This document shows positions 7,990 through 16,181 of a stretch of 64,000 nt of DNA, piece after piece. Source of the stretch: Algoriphagus aestuariicola (GTDB lineage: Bacteria; Bacteroidota; Bacteroidia; Cytophagales; Cyclobacteriaceae); the NCBI RefSeq assembly GCF_017254835.1, contig NZ_JAFKCW010000003.1, positions 496,001 through 560,000 of the forward strand. Reading direction: 5' to 3'. Positions within the stretch are counted from its first letter, which is position 1. Each line of letters starts with the position of its first letter. The notes below the pieces were generated by a model. The model was not told where the DNA came from. It did no database searches and saw only the letters and a list, made by a program, of their open reading frames with translations. A program made the translations under genes and the position numbers.

Positions 7990-8667
7990 ATGAAAAAGAA
8001 ACTGATCAATGGCTTTGAGCATATCGCATACAGCCGGCCGGACATCAGCATGGAAAAACTGAGGGAAAACGCCTTGGATTTTTACCAAAGCATGAATCAG
8101 CGACGAACAGTGAGGGAATTTGACAGCCGCCCCATTCCAAAAGCAGTAATCGAACACCTCATCCTCACAGCAGGCACAGCTCCCTCAGGAGCGCACAAGC
8201 AGCCCTGGACCTTCTGCTTGGTCGAAGCTCCCGAAATCAAACGGAGGATAAGGGAGGCCGCCGAGGAAGAGGAGAGAATCAGCTATTCCAGCCGGATGCC
8301 AGACACCTGGAAAGAAGACCTAAAGCCACTCGGTACTGACTGGCGAAAGCCTTTTTTGGAAGAAGCCCCCTGCCTCATTGTAGTTTTCAAACAATCCTAT
8401 GGTGTCCATCAGGGAAAAAAAGTCCAACACTATTATGTGTCCGAATCCGTCGGCATCGCTTGTGGATTTCTGATCGCGGCAATCCACCAAGCAGGCTTGG
8501 TCACGGTCACCCATACTCCGAGCCCTATGAACTTCCTAGGCGAGATATTGAATCGCCCGGCGCATGAGAAGCCCTTTTTGCTACTCCCTGTTGGCTTTGC
8601 CAAAAGTGAAACGTTCGTACCTGAAATCAGCAGAAAATCCCTCGAAGAAATCTTGGTCCGCTACTAG
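7990..8667 (+). CDS. Nitroreductase-family flavoprotein, 225 aa
   Basis: FMN-dependent NAD(P)H oxidoreductase of the nitroreductase/iodotyrosine-deiodinase-like superfamily. The family signature RRTVREFDSRPIP lies near residues 38-50, followed by GTAPSGAHKQPWTF (FMN contact) and, towards the end, the AIHQAGLVTVTHTPSPM segment. The start at 7990 retains the INGFEHIAYSRP lead-in typical of this subgroup. The ATG directly follows the T tract of a hairpin, so there is almost no room for a normal leader. It converges with mscS, with a shared bidirectional terminator. The natural substrate is unknown. Confidence 0.92.
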   Translation: MKKKLINGFEHIAYSRPDISMEKLRENALDFYQSMNQRRTVREFDSRPIPKAVIEHLILTAGTAPSGAHKQPWTFCLVEAPEIKRRIREAAEEEERISYSSRMPDTWKEDLKPLGTDWRKPFLEEAPCLIVVFKQSYGVHQGKKVQHYYVSESVGIACGFLIAAIHQAGLVTVTHTPSPMNFLGEILNRPAHEKPFLLLPVGFAKSETFVPEISRKSLEEILVRY

Positions 8668-8672
8668 CAAAA

Positions 8673-8709
8673 AAATCCCCCAAACCAGCTCCTGCCGATT
8701 GGGGGATTT
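8673..8709. terminator. Bidirectional terminator between nitroreductase and mscS
   Basis: AAATCCCCCAA pairs with TTGGGGGATTT, with an A-rich flank on the left and T-rich on the right, between two convergent genes. Confidence 0.85.
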
Positions 8710-8725
8710 AAGAGTCGCTGCAAGC

Positions 8726-9553
8726 TTAGTCGTTTTTTGCATATACCACCCGCTGAGGAAACGGTATTTCGATCTCATTGCTATCGAAGGCGGATTTGAT
8801 CTTCTCCATAGAGTCGAAATAGACAGGCCACAAGTTGCCGGTGTCTGCCCACGCCCGCACGACCAAATCCAGGGAGCTGTCTCCAAAATTTTGGAGAAAA
8901 ACCACAGGCTGTGGTTCGGCGTGTACCCGCTCATCCTTCTTTAGAATATCAAGGATAACTTCCCTGGCCTTTTGCAGATCGGTACTGTAGGCAACTCCGA
9001 CCTTGATGTCTATACGCCTGGTCGGCTGCGAGCTGTAGTTGACCACTTCCGAGTTGGCCAGATTGCCGTTGGGAATCACAACTTCTTTGTTGTCGAAGGT
9101 ATTCAGATGGGTATAAAGAATATCAATCTTGGTCACGGTGCCCGTATTCCCTTGGCCCTCAATCACATCTCCCACTTTGAACGGCTTAAAAAGCAAAATC
9201 AACACACCCCCTGCAAAATTGGAGAGGGAACCTTGTAACGCCAAACCAATAGCCAAGCCTGCTGCACCCAAGATCGCAAGGAAGGACGACATCGGCACGC
9301 CAAGGATCGTGGCAATCCCGATAAAAAGGGAAACATACAGGAGAGCCTTGACCAAGCCCACCAGGAAGGTGTTCAGAGAGGGATTGGCTTCGCGGGCATT
9401 GAGGACTTTCTTAAACCCTTTGACCAGCTTGTTGACAATAAACCGCCCGACGATGTAAAAAAGCAGGGCGTAGATGAGCGAGGGTACAATCCTGTAGATC
9501 AGTGCGATTCCCTGATCCAAAAGCGATTCGATGGTTTCGGGGGAAAGTTCCAT
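8726..9553 (-). CDS. mscS: Small-conductance mechanosensitive channel MscS, 275 aa
   Basis: Inner-membrane channel that opens under membrane tension and releases osmolytes on osmotic downshock. Three N-terminal helices are visible (IVPSLIYALLFYIVGRFIV; LVKALLYVSLFIGIATIL; the pore helix region AILGAAGLAIGLALQGSL). The Gly/Ala-rich pore helix and the downstream beta domain (LLFKPFKVGDVIEGQGNTGT, NGNLANSEVVNYS) are classic MscS features. The length of 275 matches E. coli MscS (286). It sits 25 bp downstream of the methyltransferase gene on the same strand, but a functional link is unlikely. Confidence 0.95.
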   Translation of the reverse strand: MELSPETIESLLDQGIALIYRIVPSLIYALLFYIVGRFIVNKLVKGFKKVLNAREANPSLNTFLVGLVKALLYVSLFIGIATILGVPMSSFLAILGAAGLAIGLALQGSLSNFAGGVLILLFKPFKVGDVIEGQGNTGTVTKIDILYTHLNTFDNKEVVIPNGNLANSEVVNYSSQPTRRIDIKVGVAYSTDLQKAREVILDILKKDERVHAEPQPVVFLQNFGDSSLDLVVRAWADTGNLWPVYFDSMEKIKSAFDSNEIEIPFPQRVVYAKND

Positions 9554-9578
9554 AACGAAAATTATTTGGTTGTTTGAA

Positions 9579-10283
9579 TTAGAATACGATCAAAATTTGC
9601 CATCTAAAAGCCCAAAACCAACGGATTTCGAAAGAATCTATTCCAGAGATCTCAAAAATCCGTTCCCAGTCCTCTTTTGTGAAACTTCTTAGCACCGACA
9701 GCGACGCATCATTCCGGACCATGGCAGATTTGCTAAATACACGGGTTAAAAGCCGAATACTGTGAAAAGCGAACCAGTGACGGTGAAGGTCATTGATGAC
9801 GATGCCCATGGATGCTTTGGCCCGAAAGGCTCTAATCAGGCTGGCCAGTTCCTGATCAGTAAAGTGATGGGTAAAGAGGGTACAGGTTATGATGTCCACT
9901 TTTTCCCTGGGAAAATCGGGATCGAATACGTTTTGCACCTTCCAGCGAACATTCGTCACTTCTTTCAACCTGATTTTTGCCAAGTCTATAATGTTCGGGT
10001 TGGCGTCAATCCCGATAAAATTAACTTTCAGATTCTGTGATTTGGCCCATCTATCCATAATGCCAATCATATCTCCCCCGCCGCAGCCGATATCTGCAAT
10101 CCGGTAAGATGACTGGGGGCGAAGTTTCATCAGTTTAGCCAATCCATTGGTAGTGACGTGGTTTCCTCCCAGCCATCTATTGATCGTCTTCAGCTCTCGC
10201 AGAGTCTGCTCCAGCTCTTCTCCGGAGCAGTCGAGGTTGTCCATGAGCTCCTTTTGCCCGCTCCGTTTTTCAAAGATGCTCAT
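9579..10283 (-). CDS. Class I SAM-dependent methyltransferase linked to type III PKS, 234 aa
   Basis: The SAM-binding motif I, RIADIGCGGGD, is at residues 61-71, followed by FIGIDANPNII (motif II acidic residue) and DIITCTLFTHHF (motif IV). The gene overlaps the end of the polyketide synthase gene by 4 bp (ATGA), so the two are coupled and probably act in one pathway. By analogy with methyltransferases beside type III PKS genes in actinobacteria, it may methylate a resorcinol or quinol hydroxyl or ring carbon. That is inference; the sequence shows only a generic methyltransferase fold. Confidence 0.88.
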   Translation of the reverse strand: MSIFEKRSGQKELMDNLDCSGEELEQTLRELKTINRWLGGNHVTTNGLAKLMKLRPQSSYRIADIGCGGGDMIGIMDRWAKSQNLKVNFIGIDANPNIIDLAKIRLKEVTNVRWKVQNVFDPDFPREKVDIITCTLFTHHFTDQELASLIRAFRAKASMGIVINDLHRHWFAFHSIRLLTRVFSKSAMVRNDASLSVLRSFTKEDWERIFEISGIDSFEIRWFWAFRWQILIVF

Positions 10284-11359
10284 TGCTTCACGAGGTGTAA
10301 AGTCTCCAAAGTCAGCCCTGGACCAAAACCCATCGAAAGGATTTCCCCTTGGACATTTGGATCTTTCATCATACGATCCAACACAAACAGGATGGAGGCG
10401 GAGGACATGTTCCCGAATTGCCGCAGCACGTCCGAAGCATGGAAATTTGCCTCTGGTCCAAGTTCAAAAGCCTCCTGTACTTTTTGCAAAATCTGTTTTC
10501 CCCCAGGGTGGATCGCGAAATTCGGGATTTTACTCAGGGCAAATTTCCTCTCGAAGACGTTTCTGAGTTGACGAATTCCCTGATCCAGAAGGGTAGGGAT
10601 GTATTTGCTCAGCTTCATCTCAAACCCAAAATCCCCAATTCCCCAAGCCATATCCTGGTCACCATTCCGAAGCACCTGACTAAGGTAGGACTTGATTTTA
10701 AGGCCTTTTTTCGCATTCATTACCAAAGCAGCGGCGGCGCCATCCCCAAACAGGGAATTGGCAAGCTGGTTGTCTTCCGAAAATTCTTTCTGAAAATGAA
10801 GCGTGCACAGCTCCACCGAGACCAACAAAACTTTGGCATCGAGCTCAGTCCTCAAGATTTTGTCCGCAAGTTTCAATCCGGTAAAAGCCGCATAGCAGCC
10901 CATGAAATGCACACAATACCGCTCTACAGAATCATCCAACCCCAGCCTTTCCATCAACTGAAGCTCCACTCCAGGAGCGACCATTCCCGTGCAGGATACC
11001 AAAATCAGATGAGTGAGTGCCTTAGTGTGCACCCCTGCCTGCTCCAGGCTGGAAAAAGCGGCCTTGGCAGCGAGATCCGGAGCAGCTTTCTGAAAAACCT
11101 CCATCCTAGCCTTGGTCCCCGGAAAGGGCTCTAAGGCTTGGTTGTTGGGAAAAAAAGAGAAATCCTCGACCCTCAATTTGTCAAAATCCTCCAGTACACT
11201 GTGCCTGGTTTCAATACCGGTCTTCCGATAGAGAAATCCCAGCTTTCTACCTTCCACTTCATCCAGCTGATGAGCGAGCCGCATAAATCGGGCAATTTCG
11301 GATTGTGGTATCGGAGCTCCGGGATTCGAAAGGCCGATGCTAACTATGGTCGAACTCAT
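10280..11359 (-). CDS. Type III polyketide synthase (chalcone/stilbene synthase family), 359 aa
   Basis: Homodimeric thiolase-fold ketosynthase that condenses malonyl-CoA onto an acyl starter. The catalytic triad can be placed: Cys155 in HFMGCYAAFTGLKLA, His284 in NFAIHPGGKQIL, and Asn317 in LRQFGNMSSAS. The SCTGMVAPGVELQL segment aligns with the CHS CTTSGVDMPGADYQL region, and the C-terminal GFGPGLT is the family signature GFGPG. The length is normal. The product (alkylresorcinol, pyrone or naphthalene) cannot be predicted by eye. The gene is followed by a coupled methyltransferase and is divergent from a UbiA prenyltransferase across 87 bp. Confidence 0.95.
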   Translation of the reverse strand: MSSTIVSIGLSNPGAPIPQSEIARFMRLAHQLDEVEGRKLGFLYRKTGIETRHSVLEDFDKLRVEDFSFFPNNQALEPFPGTKARMEVFQKAAPDLAAKAAFSSLEQAGVHTKALTHLILVSCTGMVAPGVELQLMERLGLDDSVERYCVHFMGCYAAFTGLKLADKILRTELDAKVLLVSVELCTLHFQKEFSEDNQLANSLFGDGAAAALVMNAKKGLKIKSYLSQVLRNGDQDMAWGIGDFGFEMKLSKYIPTLLDQGIRQLRNVFERKFALSKIPNFAIHPGGKQILQKVQEAFELGPEANFHASDVLRQFGNMSSASILFVLDRMMKDPNVQGEILSMGFGPGLTLETLHLVKQ

Positions 11360-11446
11360 CAGTTTAAGTTAAAGGATAATTTCTAAATTGATAACTACTT
11401 CTTAACCATCCAAACCAGATAAGGTTATGGGGCAACCAAACAAGAC

Positions 11447-12343
11447 ATGATTACCAGATCCAGTCTACGCCACCTCCGCATCCCCTTCTCTTTGTTTTTG
11501 ATGCCGGTATTTCTATTTGCCCTTGGCCTGACTCCAGACTTGGACGGTGAGCGAGTGCTGTTGGTTTTTTTGGCGCTCCACCTGTTTCTATATCCGAGCA
11601 GCAACGGATACAACAGCTACTTTGACAAGGACGAAGAGAGTATCGGTGGACTGAAGCATCCGCCCAAAGTCACCGCAGACTTGTATTGGCTTTCCTTTGG
11701 ATTTTTGTTTGTAGCGCTAGGATTGGGGGCAATGATCAGCTGGAGTTTTGCCAGCATGCTTTTGGTCTATGCCTTGGTAAGCATGGCTTATTCCCACACT
11801 TCCATTCGGATCAAAAAATACCCCTGGGCGAGTTGGTTTATCGCCGGATTTTTTCAGGGCTATTTCACATTTGCGATGTGCTATGTAGGGTTGGGCAATC
11901 TGGGCTGGGACACTATGTTAAAGCCCCACGTCTTTATTCCAGGACTTTTGACCAGTCTGATGCTGTGGGGAAATTACCCCCTGACTCAGGTATACCAGCA
12001 CGGCGAGGACTCGAGACGCGGCGATCATACTTTAAGTCTGAAACTGGGTATCAAAGGCACGTTTATGTTTTCAGCTTTACTTTTTGCGCTTACGGGGGCT
12101 GCCTTTGCGTGGTATTATATGGATCGAAATCAGACGGACATTCTGTGGGTTTATCTCGGTGCTATGGCGCCTGTCATGCTGTATTTTCTCACGTGGTTCA
12201 GGTTCGTGATTTCCAACCCGGAGAAATATGCTTCTTATTCTTGGGCGATGGGCATGAACAGCATCTCATCCTTGCTTCTAAACGCCTTCTTTATCTATTA
12301 TTTTCTGGAAAATACCCAGGTCCTACAGCTATTTAGCCAGTGA
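11447..12343 (+). CDS. UbiA-superfamily prenyltransferase, 298 aa
   Basis: Integral membrane enzyme that transfers an isoprenoid chain to an aromatic acceptor. About eight or nine helices are visible. The first Asp-rich motif is SNGYNSYFDKDEES (N56xxxD60xxxE64), with Glu in place of the last Asp. The second, YQHGEDSRRGDHTLSLKLG, near residue 182, retains the YxxxED..RGD pattern. It diverges from the polyketide synthase, sharing an 87-bp promoter region, and abuts the flavoprotein gene tail-to-tail with no intergenic base. The context suggests it prenylates the polyketide-derived ring or makes a related lipid; menaquinone-type MenA is less likely because no men genes are near. Confidence 0.88.
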   Translation: MITRSSLRHLRIPFSLFLMPVFLFALGLTPDLDGERVLLVFLALHLFLYPSSNGYNSYFDKDEESIGGLKHPPKVTADLYWLSFGFLFVALGLGAMISWSFASMLLVYALVSMAYSHTSIRIKKYPWASWFIAGFFQGYFTFAMCYVGLGNLGWDTMLKPHVFIPGLLTSLMLWGNYPLTQVYQHGEDSRRGDHTLSLKLGIKGTFMFSALLFALTGAAFAWYYMDRNQTDILWVYLGAMAPVMLYFLTWFRFVISNPEKYASYSWAMGMNSISSLLLNAFFIYYFLENTQVLQLFSQ

Positions 12344-13462
12344 TCAAAAGGGTTTGCCGTGCGTGTTTTTGATTATTTGCTGCGCAAAAAAAGGACTATT
12401 CCGGATGAGCTTCCCTGCAAACACTGAAACTCCCCTTGCCCCAAACAGTCGCTGAAGGTGTCTGCCGACCCAAAGTCGCCTGCGAAAAGCGGCATTCCAA
12501 GATTTAGAGTAAATGCTTTCAACTTCTACTCTGCTTTTTCCCAGAAGAATCGCATCCGCAGCCATCTTTCCAGAATGGATCGCCATGGCCATCCCGTTGC
12601 CGCAAAGCGGTGTGATCAATCCTGCCGCATCTCCCGCCATCAAGATGTGCTGCTCTACTGGCATTTTTGGCTCGAAATTGATCTCATTGATCACTTCCGG
12701 TTTTTCCAGGAGAAATTCGCTTTCCTGAAAAACCCTTTTCAAAATCGGATTTTTCCATAGAATCTGTCGCTCCATTTCTTCTATCGAACCGTGCATACGC
12801 AGCTGATCCCTATTGCCGAGATAGCAAAGATTTACCTTTCCATCCTCTATCGCATTGAGCCCACAATAACCGCCGGAAAAATTGTGAAGAGCGACGGTGT
12901 CTCGAGGAAAATCGGCGTAGATGTGGTATTTGACACCGATATACGGGCTCACTTTTTGTATAAAAGGACGATCCAGCGTCTTATCCAATTTGCTTCGTTT
13001 GCCAAAAGCACCGATCACAAACCCGGCTTCAACAATGGAGTGGTCGGAAAGGGTCAGAGCGAACTTTTCTGTCCGCTCCTCAAACACCGCATCGAACACC
13101 TGAATTTTGGTCTTTACTTCCACTCCGGCTGCCTTTGCCTTTTGGTAGAGCCAATCGTCCAGCATATATCTGCTGATGCCAATTCCCCCCAAGTCGAGGG
13201 GAATACTTACGGACTTTCCCTTGGTATCACTAAACTCGAAATTGGAGATCGTGGGTATTTCCAAAAAGTCAGGATAAAGCTGCTCCCTTTTCAAAAAATC
13301 AAGCACCTCGTTGGAGATGTATTCCCCGCACACGCGGTGAAACGGATATGCTTTCTTCTCGATCAACAGGACCCTCTTCCCCTTTCTTGAAAGAAGAATA
13401 GAGGAGACCAGGCCAGCCAGTCCGCCGCCGATGACAATAATTTCCTTTTCTGTTTCCTTCAA
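12344..13462 (-). CDS. FAD-dependent oxidoreductase, geranylgeranyl-reductase-like, 372 aa
   Basis: The N-terminal Rossmann motif VIGGGLAGL (GxGxxG at residues 12-17) is followed by the acidic dinucleotide ligand LLIEKK. The RVCGEYIS motif (Cys45) and the second FAD motif MAGDAAGLITPLCGNGMAMA are typical of the geranylgeranyl reductase/aromatic hydroxylase branch. It may hydroxylate the polyketide ring to a quinol, or reduce a prenyl chain; both reactions are known for the superfamily. Together with the polyketide synthase, methyltransferase and prenyltransferase it makes a four-gene biosynthetic locus. The divergent metalloprotease gene begins 108 bp away. Confidence 0.88.
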   Translation of the reverse strand: MKETEKEIIVIGGGLAGLVSSILLSRKGKRVLLIEKKAYPFHRVCGEYISNEVLDFLKREQLYPDFLEIPTISNFEFSDTKGKSVSIPLDLGGIGISRYMLDDWLYQKAKAAGVEVKTKIQVFDAVFEERTEKFALTLSDHSIVEAGFVIGAFGKRSKLDKTLDRPFIQKVSPYIGVKYHIYADFPRDTVALHNFSGGYCGLNAIEDGKVNLCYLGNRDQLRMHGSIEEMERQILWKNPILKRVFQESEFLLEKPEVINEINFEPKMPVEQHILMAGDAAGLITPLCGNGMAMAIHSGKMAADAILLGKSRVEVESIYSKSWNAAFRRRLWVGRHLQRLFGARGVSVFAGKLIRNSPFFAQQIIKNTHGKPF

Positions 13463-13528
13463 GAGCCTTTGGTTTGAGGATGGAACCGCTTATCAAAAAA
13501 CGAGTTTGCCTGTCCATTTATCCCACGG

Positions 13529-13552
13529 TTTGGAAGTTATTTTAATTCCAAA
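13529..13552. promoter_or_regulatory. Inverted repeat in divergent promoter region
   Basis: TTTGGAA (13529-13535) and TTCCAAA (13546-13552) are separated by 10 bp of AT-rich sequence. The site lies between the divergent flavoprotein and metalloprotease genes, 18 bp before the latter's start. It could be a repressor or activator site. Confidence 0.35.
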
Positions 13553-13569
13553 TTTCAACTTACGTTAAA

Positions 13570-16104
13570 ATGAACAAAACACTACCCAAATTACTGAGGA
13601 GATCTCTTCTTGTTTTGGGTGTGATGGGGGCTCTACTTGTTTCAGAGGACTCATTCGCCCAAAAGAAAAAGAAAAAAGGCAAAGAGCAGCCCGCCCCTAC
13701 CGCTCCAGCCAGACCGCAAAACGGCGGACCGACCAACGGCCCTAAGCCCTATAAAGAAGTCATCACTGCTAAGGCAAAGACCAAGGAAGGCTTGTTTGAT
13801 GTCCATCAGGTCGACGACAAATACTTCTACGAAATCCCGGATTCACTCTTTGGCAGAGACATGCTGATGGTCGTCCGTGTGGCTAAAACGGCAGACGGAA
13901 TCGGGTACGGGGGCGAAAACACCAACAACCTCATGGTACGCTGGGACAAAAACGGAGACGATATTCTCCTGAAAGTCGTCTCGGTCAACAACTATGCGGC
14001 TGATTCCCTCCCGATATCGATGGCGGTAAAAGCCTCCAACCTGGAACCGATTCTTCAGAAGTTCCCAGTAAAGTCCAGGGCTACCGACTCTACGGGTACG
14101 GTCATCGACGTGACCGACCTGTTTAGCAAAGACACACCTGCCCTTGGCCTACAGCGAAATAGAAGAACCCAATACAAGGTAACCCGTCTAGACACTGACC
14201 GCACCTACATCGCGCATATCAATTCCTACCCGATCAATATCGAGTCGCGCTATGTGTTGACCTATGCCGCTTCCGAGCCCCCCTCAAATAGTTCGACCGG
14301 CTTGATCACTTTGGAGATGAACGCCTCCATGATTCTGCTTCCCAAAGTACCGATGAAGCAGAGGCTCGCGGATCGTCGAGTGGGCTGGTTTGCAAGATCC
14401 TATGTCGACTACGGATCCGATCAGCAAAAGGCCGCTTCACGCCGCTACCTCGACCGATGGAGACTGGAGGTCAAGCCTGAGGATATGGAAAAATTCAAGC
14501 GAGGCGAATTGGTGGAGCCGGTGAAGCCGATTGTCTTCTACATTGACCCTGCCACGCCAAAACAGTGGATTCCCTATCTGATCGCAGGCGTGGAAGACTG
14601 GCAGGTAGCCTTTGAGGAGGCTGGTTTCAAAAATGCCATCCTTGCCAAGGAAGCACCAAGCCCGGAAGAAGATCCGACTTGGAGCGCAGAGGACGCGCGT
14701 TTCTCTGTGATTAGGTATTTTGCCTCTGATATTCAAAACGCCTACGGACCCCACGTATCTGATCCAAGGTCTGGGGAGATCCTGGAGTCCCATATCGGGT
14801 GGTACCACAACGTAATGAACCTGCTAAGAAACTGGTTTTTTATCCAGACTGCCGCCATCAATCCTGATGCTAGAGGCGTAAACTTTTCAGAAGAAACCAT
14901 GGGCAGACTCATTCGTTTTGTCTCTTCGCACGAAGTGGGTCATACCCTCGGCCTACCGCACAACTTCGCTTCATCCGTAGCATATCCGGTGGAAAAGCTC
15001 CGCGACGCGGAATTCACGAAGGAATTTGGCACCGCACCATCCATCATGGACTATGCCCGCTTCAACTACATCGCACAACCTGAGGACGAAGGAGTGAGCT
15101 TGATGCCAAATGTCGGCCCCTATGACAAATACGCGGTGATGTGGGGCTACCGTCCTATTCCTGACGCGAAAACTCCAGAAGACGAGCAAGCCATCTTGAA
15201 CCAGTGGATATTGGACAAAAAAGGTGATCCCGTCTATCGCTATGGCCGCCAAGGAAACAGCTATGATCCTACTGCCCAGTCCGAAGACTTGGGTGACAAC
15301 GCAGTAAAGGCCTCCGAATACGGTATCCAAAACCTGAAGCGAATCATGCCTAATCTGCGTGAGTGGACCACTGAGGAAAACAAGCCCTTCAAGGACTACT
15401 CTGATTTGGAAGAGATGTATGGCCAAGTGATCACGCAGTTTAACCGCTACATGGGCCATGTCAGAACCAATGTCGGAGGCGTAGAAGAGATCTACAAATC
15501 GGCAGGCGAAGACGCCCCTGTCTATATCCATACTTCCAAGGAGATGCAGAAATCCGCAGTGGACTTTCTGAACAAGCAACTTTTCGCCACTCCTAGCTGG
15601 ATGATGGATGACGAGATCATTTCCAGGATCGGCGACTTCGGTGCGCTTGAGCGTATCCGAAGTATTCAGGCAAATTCTCTCAATGGCCTCCTCGAATGGG
15701 GTCGCTTGGGCAGAGTGATCGAAAACGAAGCGCTCAACGGCGCTGATGCCTATAAGATCACCGAGCTTTTCGACGACATACGCAAAGGCATCTGGACTGA
15801 GCTGTCCTCTGGCAAAACCATCGACGTACACCGTAGAGCGCTGCAGCGCGCGCACATCGAAAAGCTGGAAGAACTGCTCACCGAGAGCCCAAGCCCGGTG
15901 CCTGCACAATTCCGGCAGTATGTCGGACCGCAGATCAACGCCTCCCAGTCGGATATACGGCCTATGGCGAGAGGGGAATTGAAGACCCTTCAGACTCAGA
16001 TCAAAGCAGCGATAGGCCGCACTTCTGATCGAATGTCCAAGCTACATCTGGAAGATGCACTGGCAAGGATCGACAAAATCCTAGCGGAGGAATCCGGAAA
16101 ATAA
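13570..16104 (+). CDS. Secreted zinc metalloprotease, DUF5117/DUF5118 metzincin, 844 aa
   Basis: An N-terminal signal peptide (LLRRSLLVLGVMGALLVSED...SFAQ) is followed by a Lys/Pro-rich linker and the DUF5118/DUF5117 regions. The zinc site HEVGHTLGLPHN is at residues 454-465 (His454, His458, His464), the extended metzincin HExxHxxGxxH. A Met-turn-like SIMDY follows about 40 residues later. Family members are large periplasmic or outer-surface proteases of Bacteroidota and related phyla. A perfect terminator follows directly. Substrate unknown. Confidence 0.93.
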   Translation: MNKTLPKLLRRSLLVLGVMGALLVSEDSFAQKKKKKGKEQPAPTAPARPQNGGPTNGPKPYKEVITAKAKTKEGLFDVHQVDDKYFYEIPDSLFGRDMLMVVRVAKTADGIGYGGENTNNLMVRWDKNGDDILLKVVSVNNYAADSLPISMAVKASNLEPILQKFPVKSRATDSTGTVIDVTDLFSKDTPALGLQRNRRTQYKVTRLDTDRTYIAHINSYPINIESRYVLTYAASEPPSNSSTGLITLEMNASMILLPKVPMKQRLADRRVGWFARSYVDYGSDQQKAASRRYLDRWRLEVKPEDMEKFKRGELVEPVKPIVFYIDPATPKQWIPYLIAGVEDWQVAFEEAGFKNAILAKEAPSPEEDPTWSAEDARFSVIRYFASDIQNAYGPHVSDPRSGEILESHIGWYHNVMNLLRNWFFIQTAAINPDARGVNFSEETMGRLIRFVSSHEVGHTLGLPHNFASSVAYPVEKLRDAEFTKEFGTAPSIMDYARFNYIAQPEDEGVSLMPNVGPYDKYAVMWGYRPIPDAKTPEDEQAILNQWILDKKGDPVYRYGRQGNSYDPTAQSEDLGDNAVKASEYGIQNLKRIMPNLREWTTEENKPFKDYSDLEEMYGQVITQFNRYMGHVRTNVGGVEEIYKSAGEDAPVYIHTSKEMQKSAVDFLNKQLFATPSWMMDDEIISRIGDFGALERIRSIQANSLNGLLEWGRLGRVIENEALNGADAYKITELFDDIRKGIWTELSSGKTIDVHRRALQRAHIEKLEELLTESPSPVPAQFRQYVGPQINASQSDIRPMARGELKTLQTQIKAAIGRTSDRMSKLHLEDALARIDKILAEESGK

Positions 16105-16110
16105 ACACCA

Positions 16111-16140
16111 AATGGCGCCGAATTCGGCGCCATTTTTTTT
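16111..16140 (+). terminator. Strong rho-independent terminator
   Basis: AATGGCGCCGAATTCGGCGCCATT (two 12-base arms, written as AATGGCGCCGAA and TTCGGCGCCATT) is followed by a run of T. It sits 7 bp past the metalloprotease stop. Confidence 0.92.
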
Positions 16141-16156
16141 CACTTGATTTTTTGAG

Positions 16157-16173
16157 TTAATTTGACCGTCAAA
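16157..16173. promoter_or_regulatory. Palindrome overlapping promoter of the Fur-family gene
   Basis: TTTGAC (16161-16166), C, GTCAAA (16168-16173) is a 6-1-6 hyphenated palindrome ending 8 bp before the ATG. It overlaps TTAATTTG (16157-16164), a one-mismatch match to the Bacteroidota -7 element TAnnTTTG. Fur-family boxes are classically 7-1-7, so autoregulation is plausible. Confidence 0.5.
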
Positions 16174-16181
16174 CAAAGCAC

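Noticed and set aside
10349-11134. A 261-codon plus-strand frame opposite the polyketide synthase
   Set aside because: Antisense to a gene with a complete catalytic triad; no recognisable domain.
14971-15909. A 312-codon open frame on the minus strand inside the metalloprotease gene
   Set aside because: It is fully antisense to a clear zinc metalloprotease and shows no family resemblance. Long antisense frames are common opposite GC-biased coding sequence.
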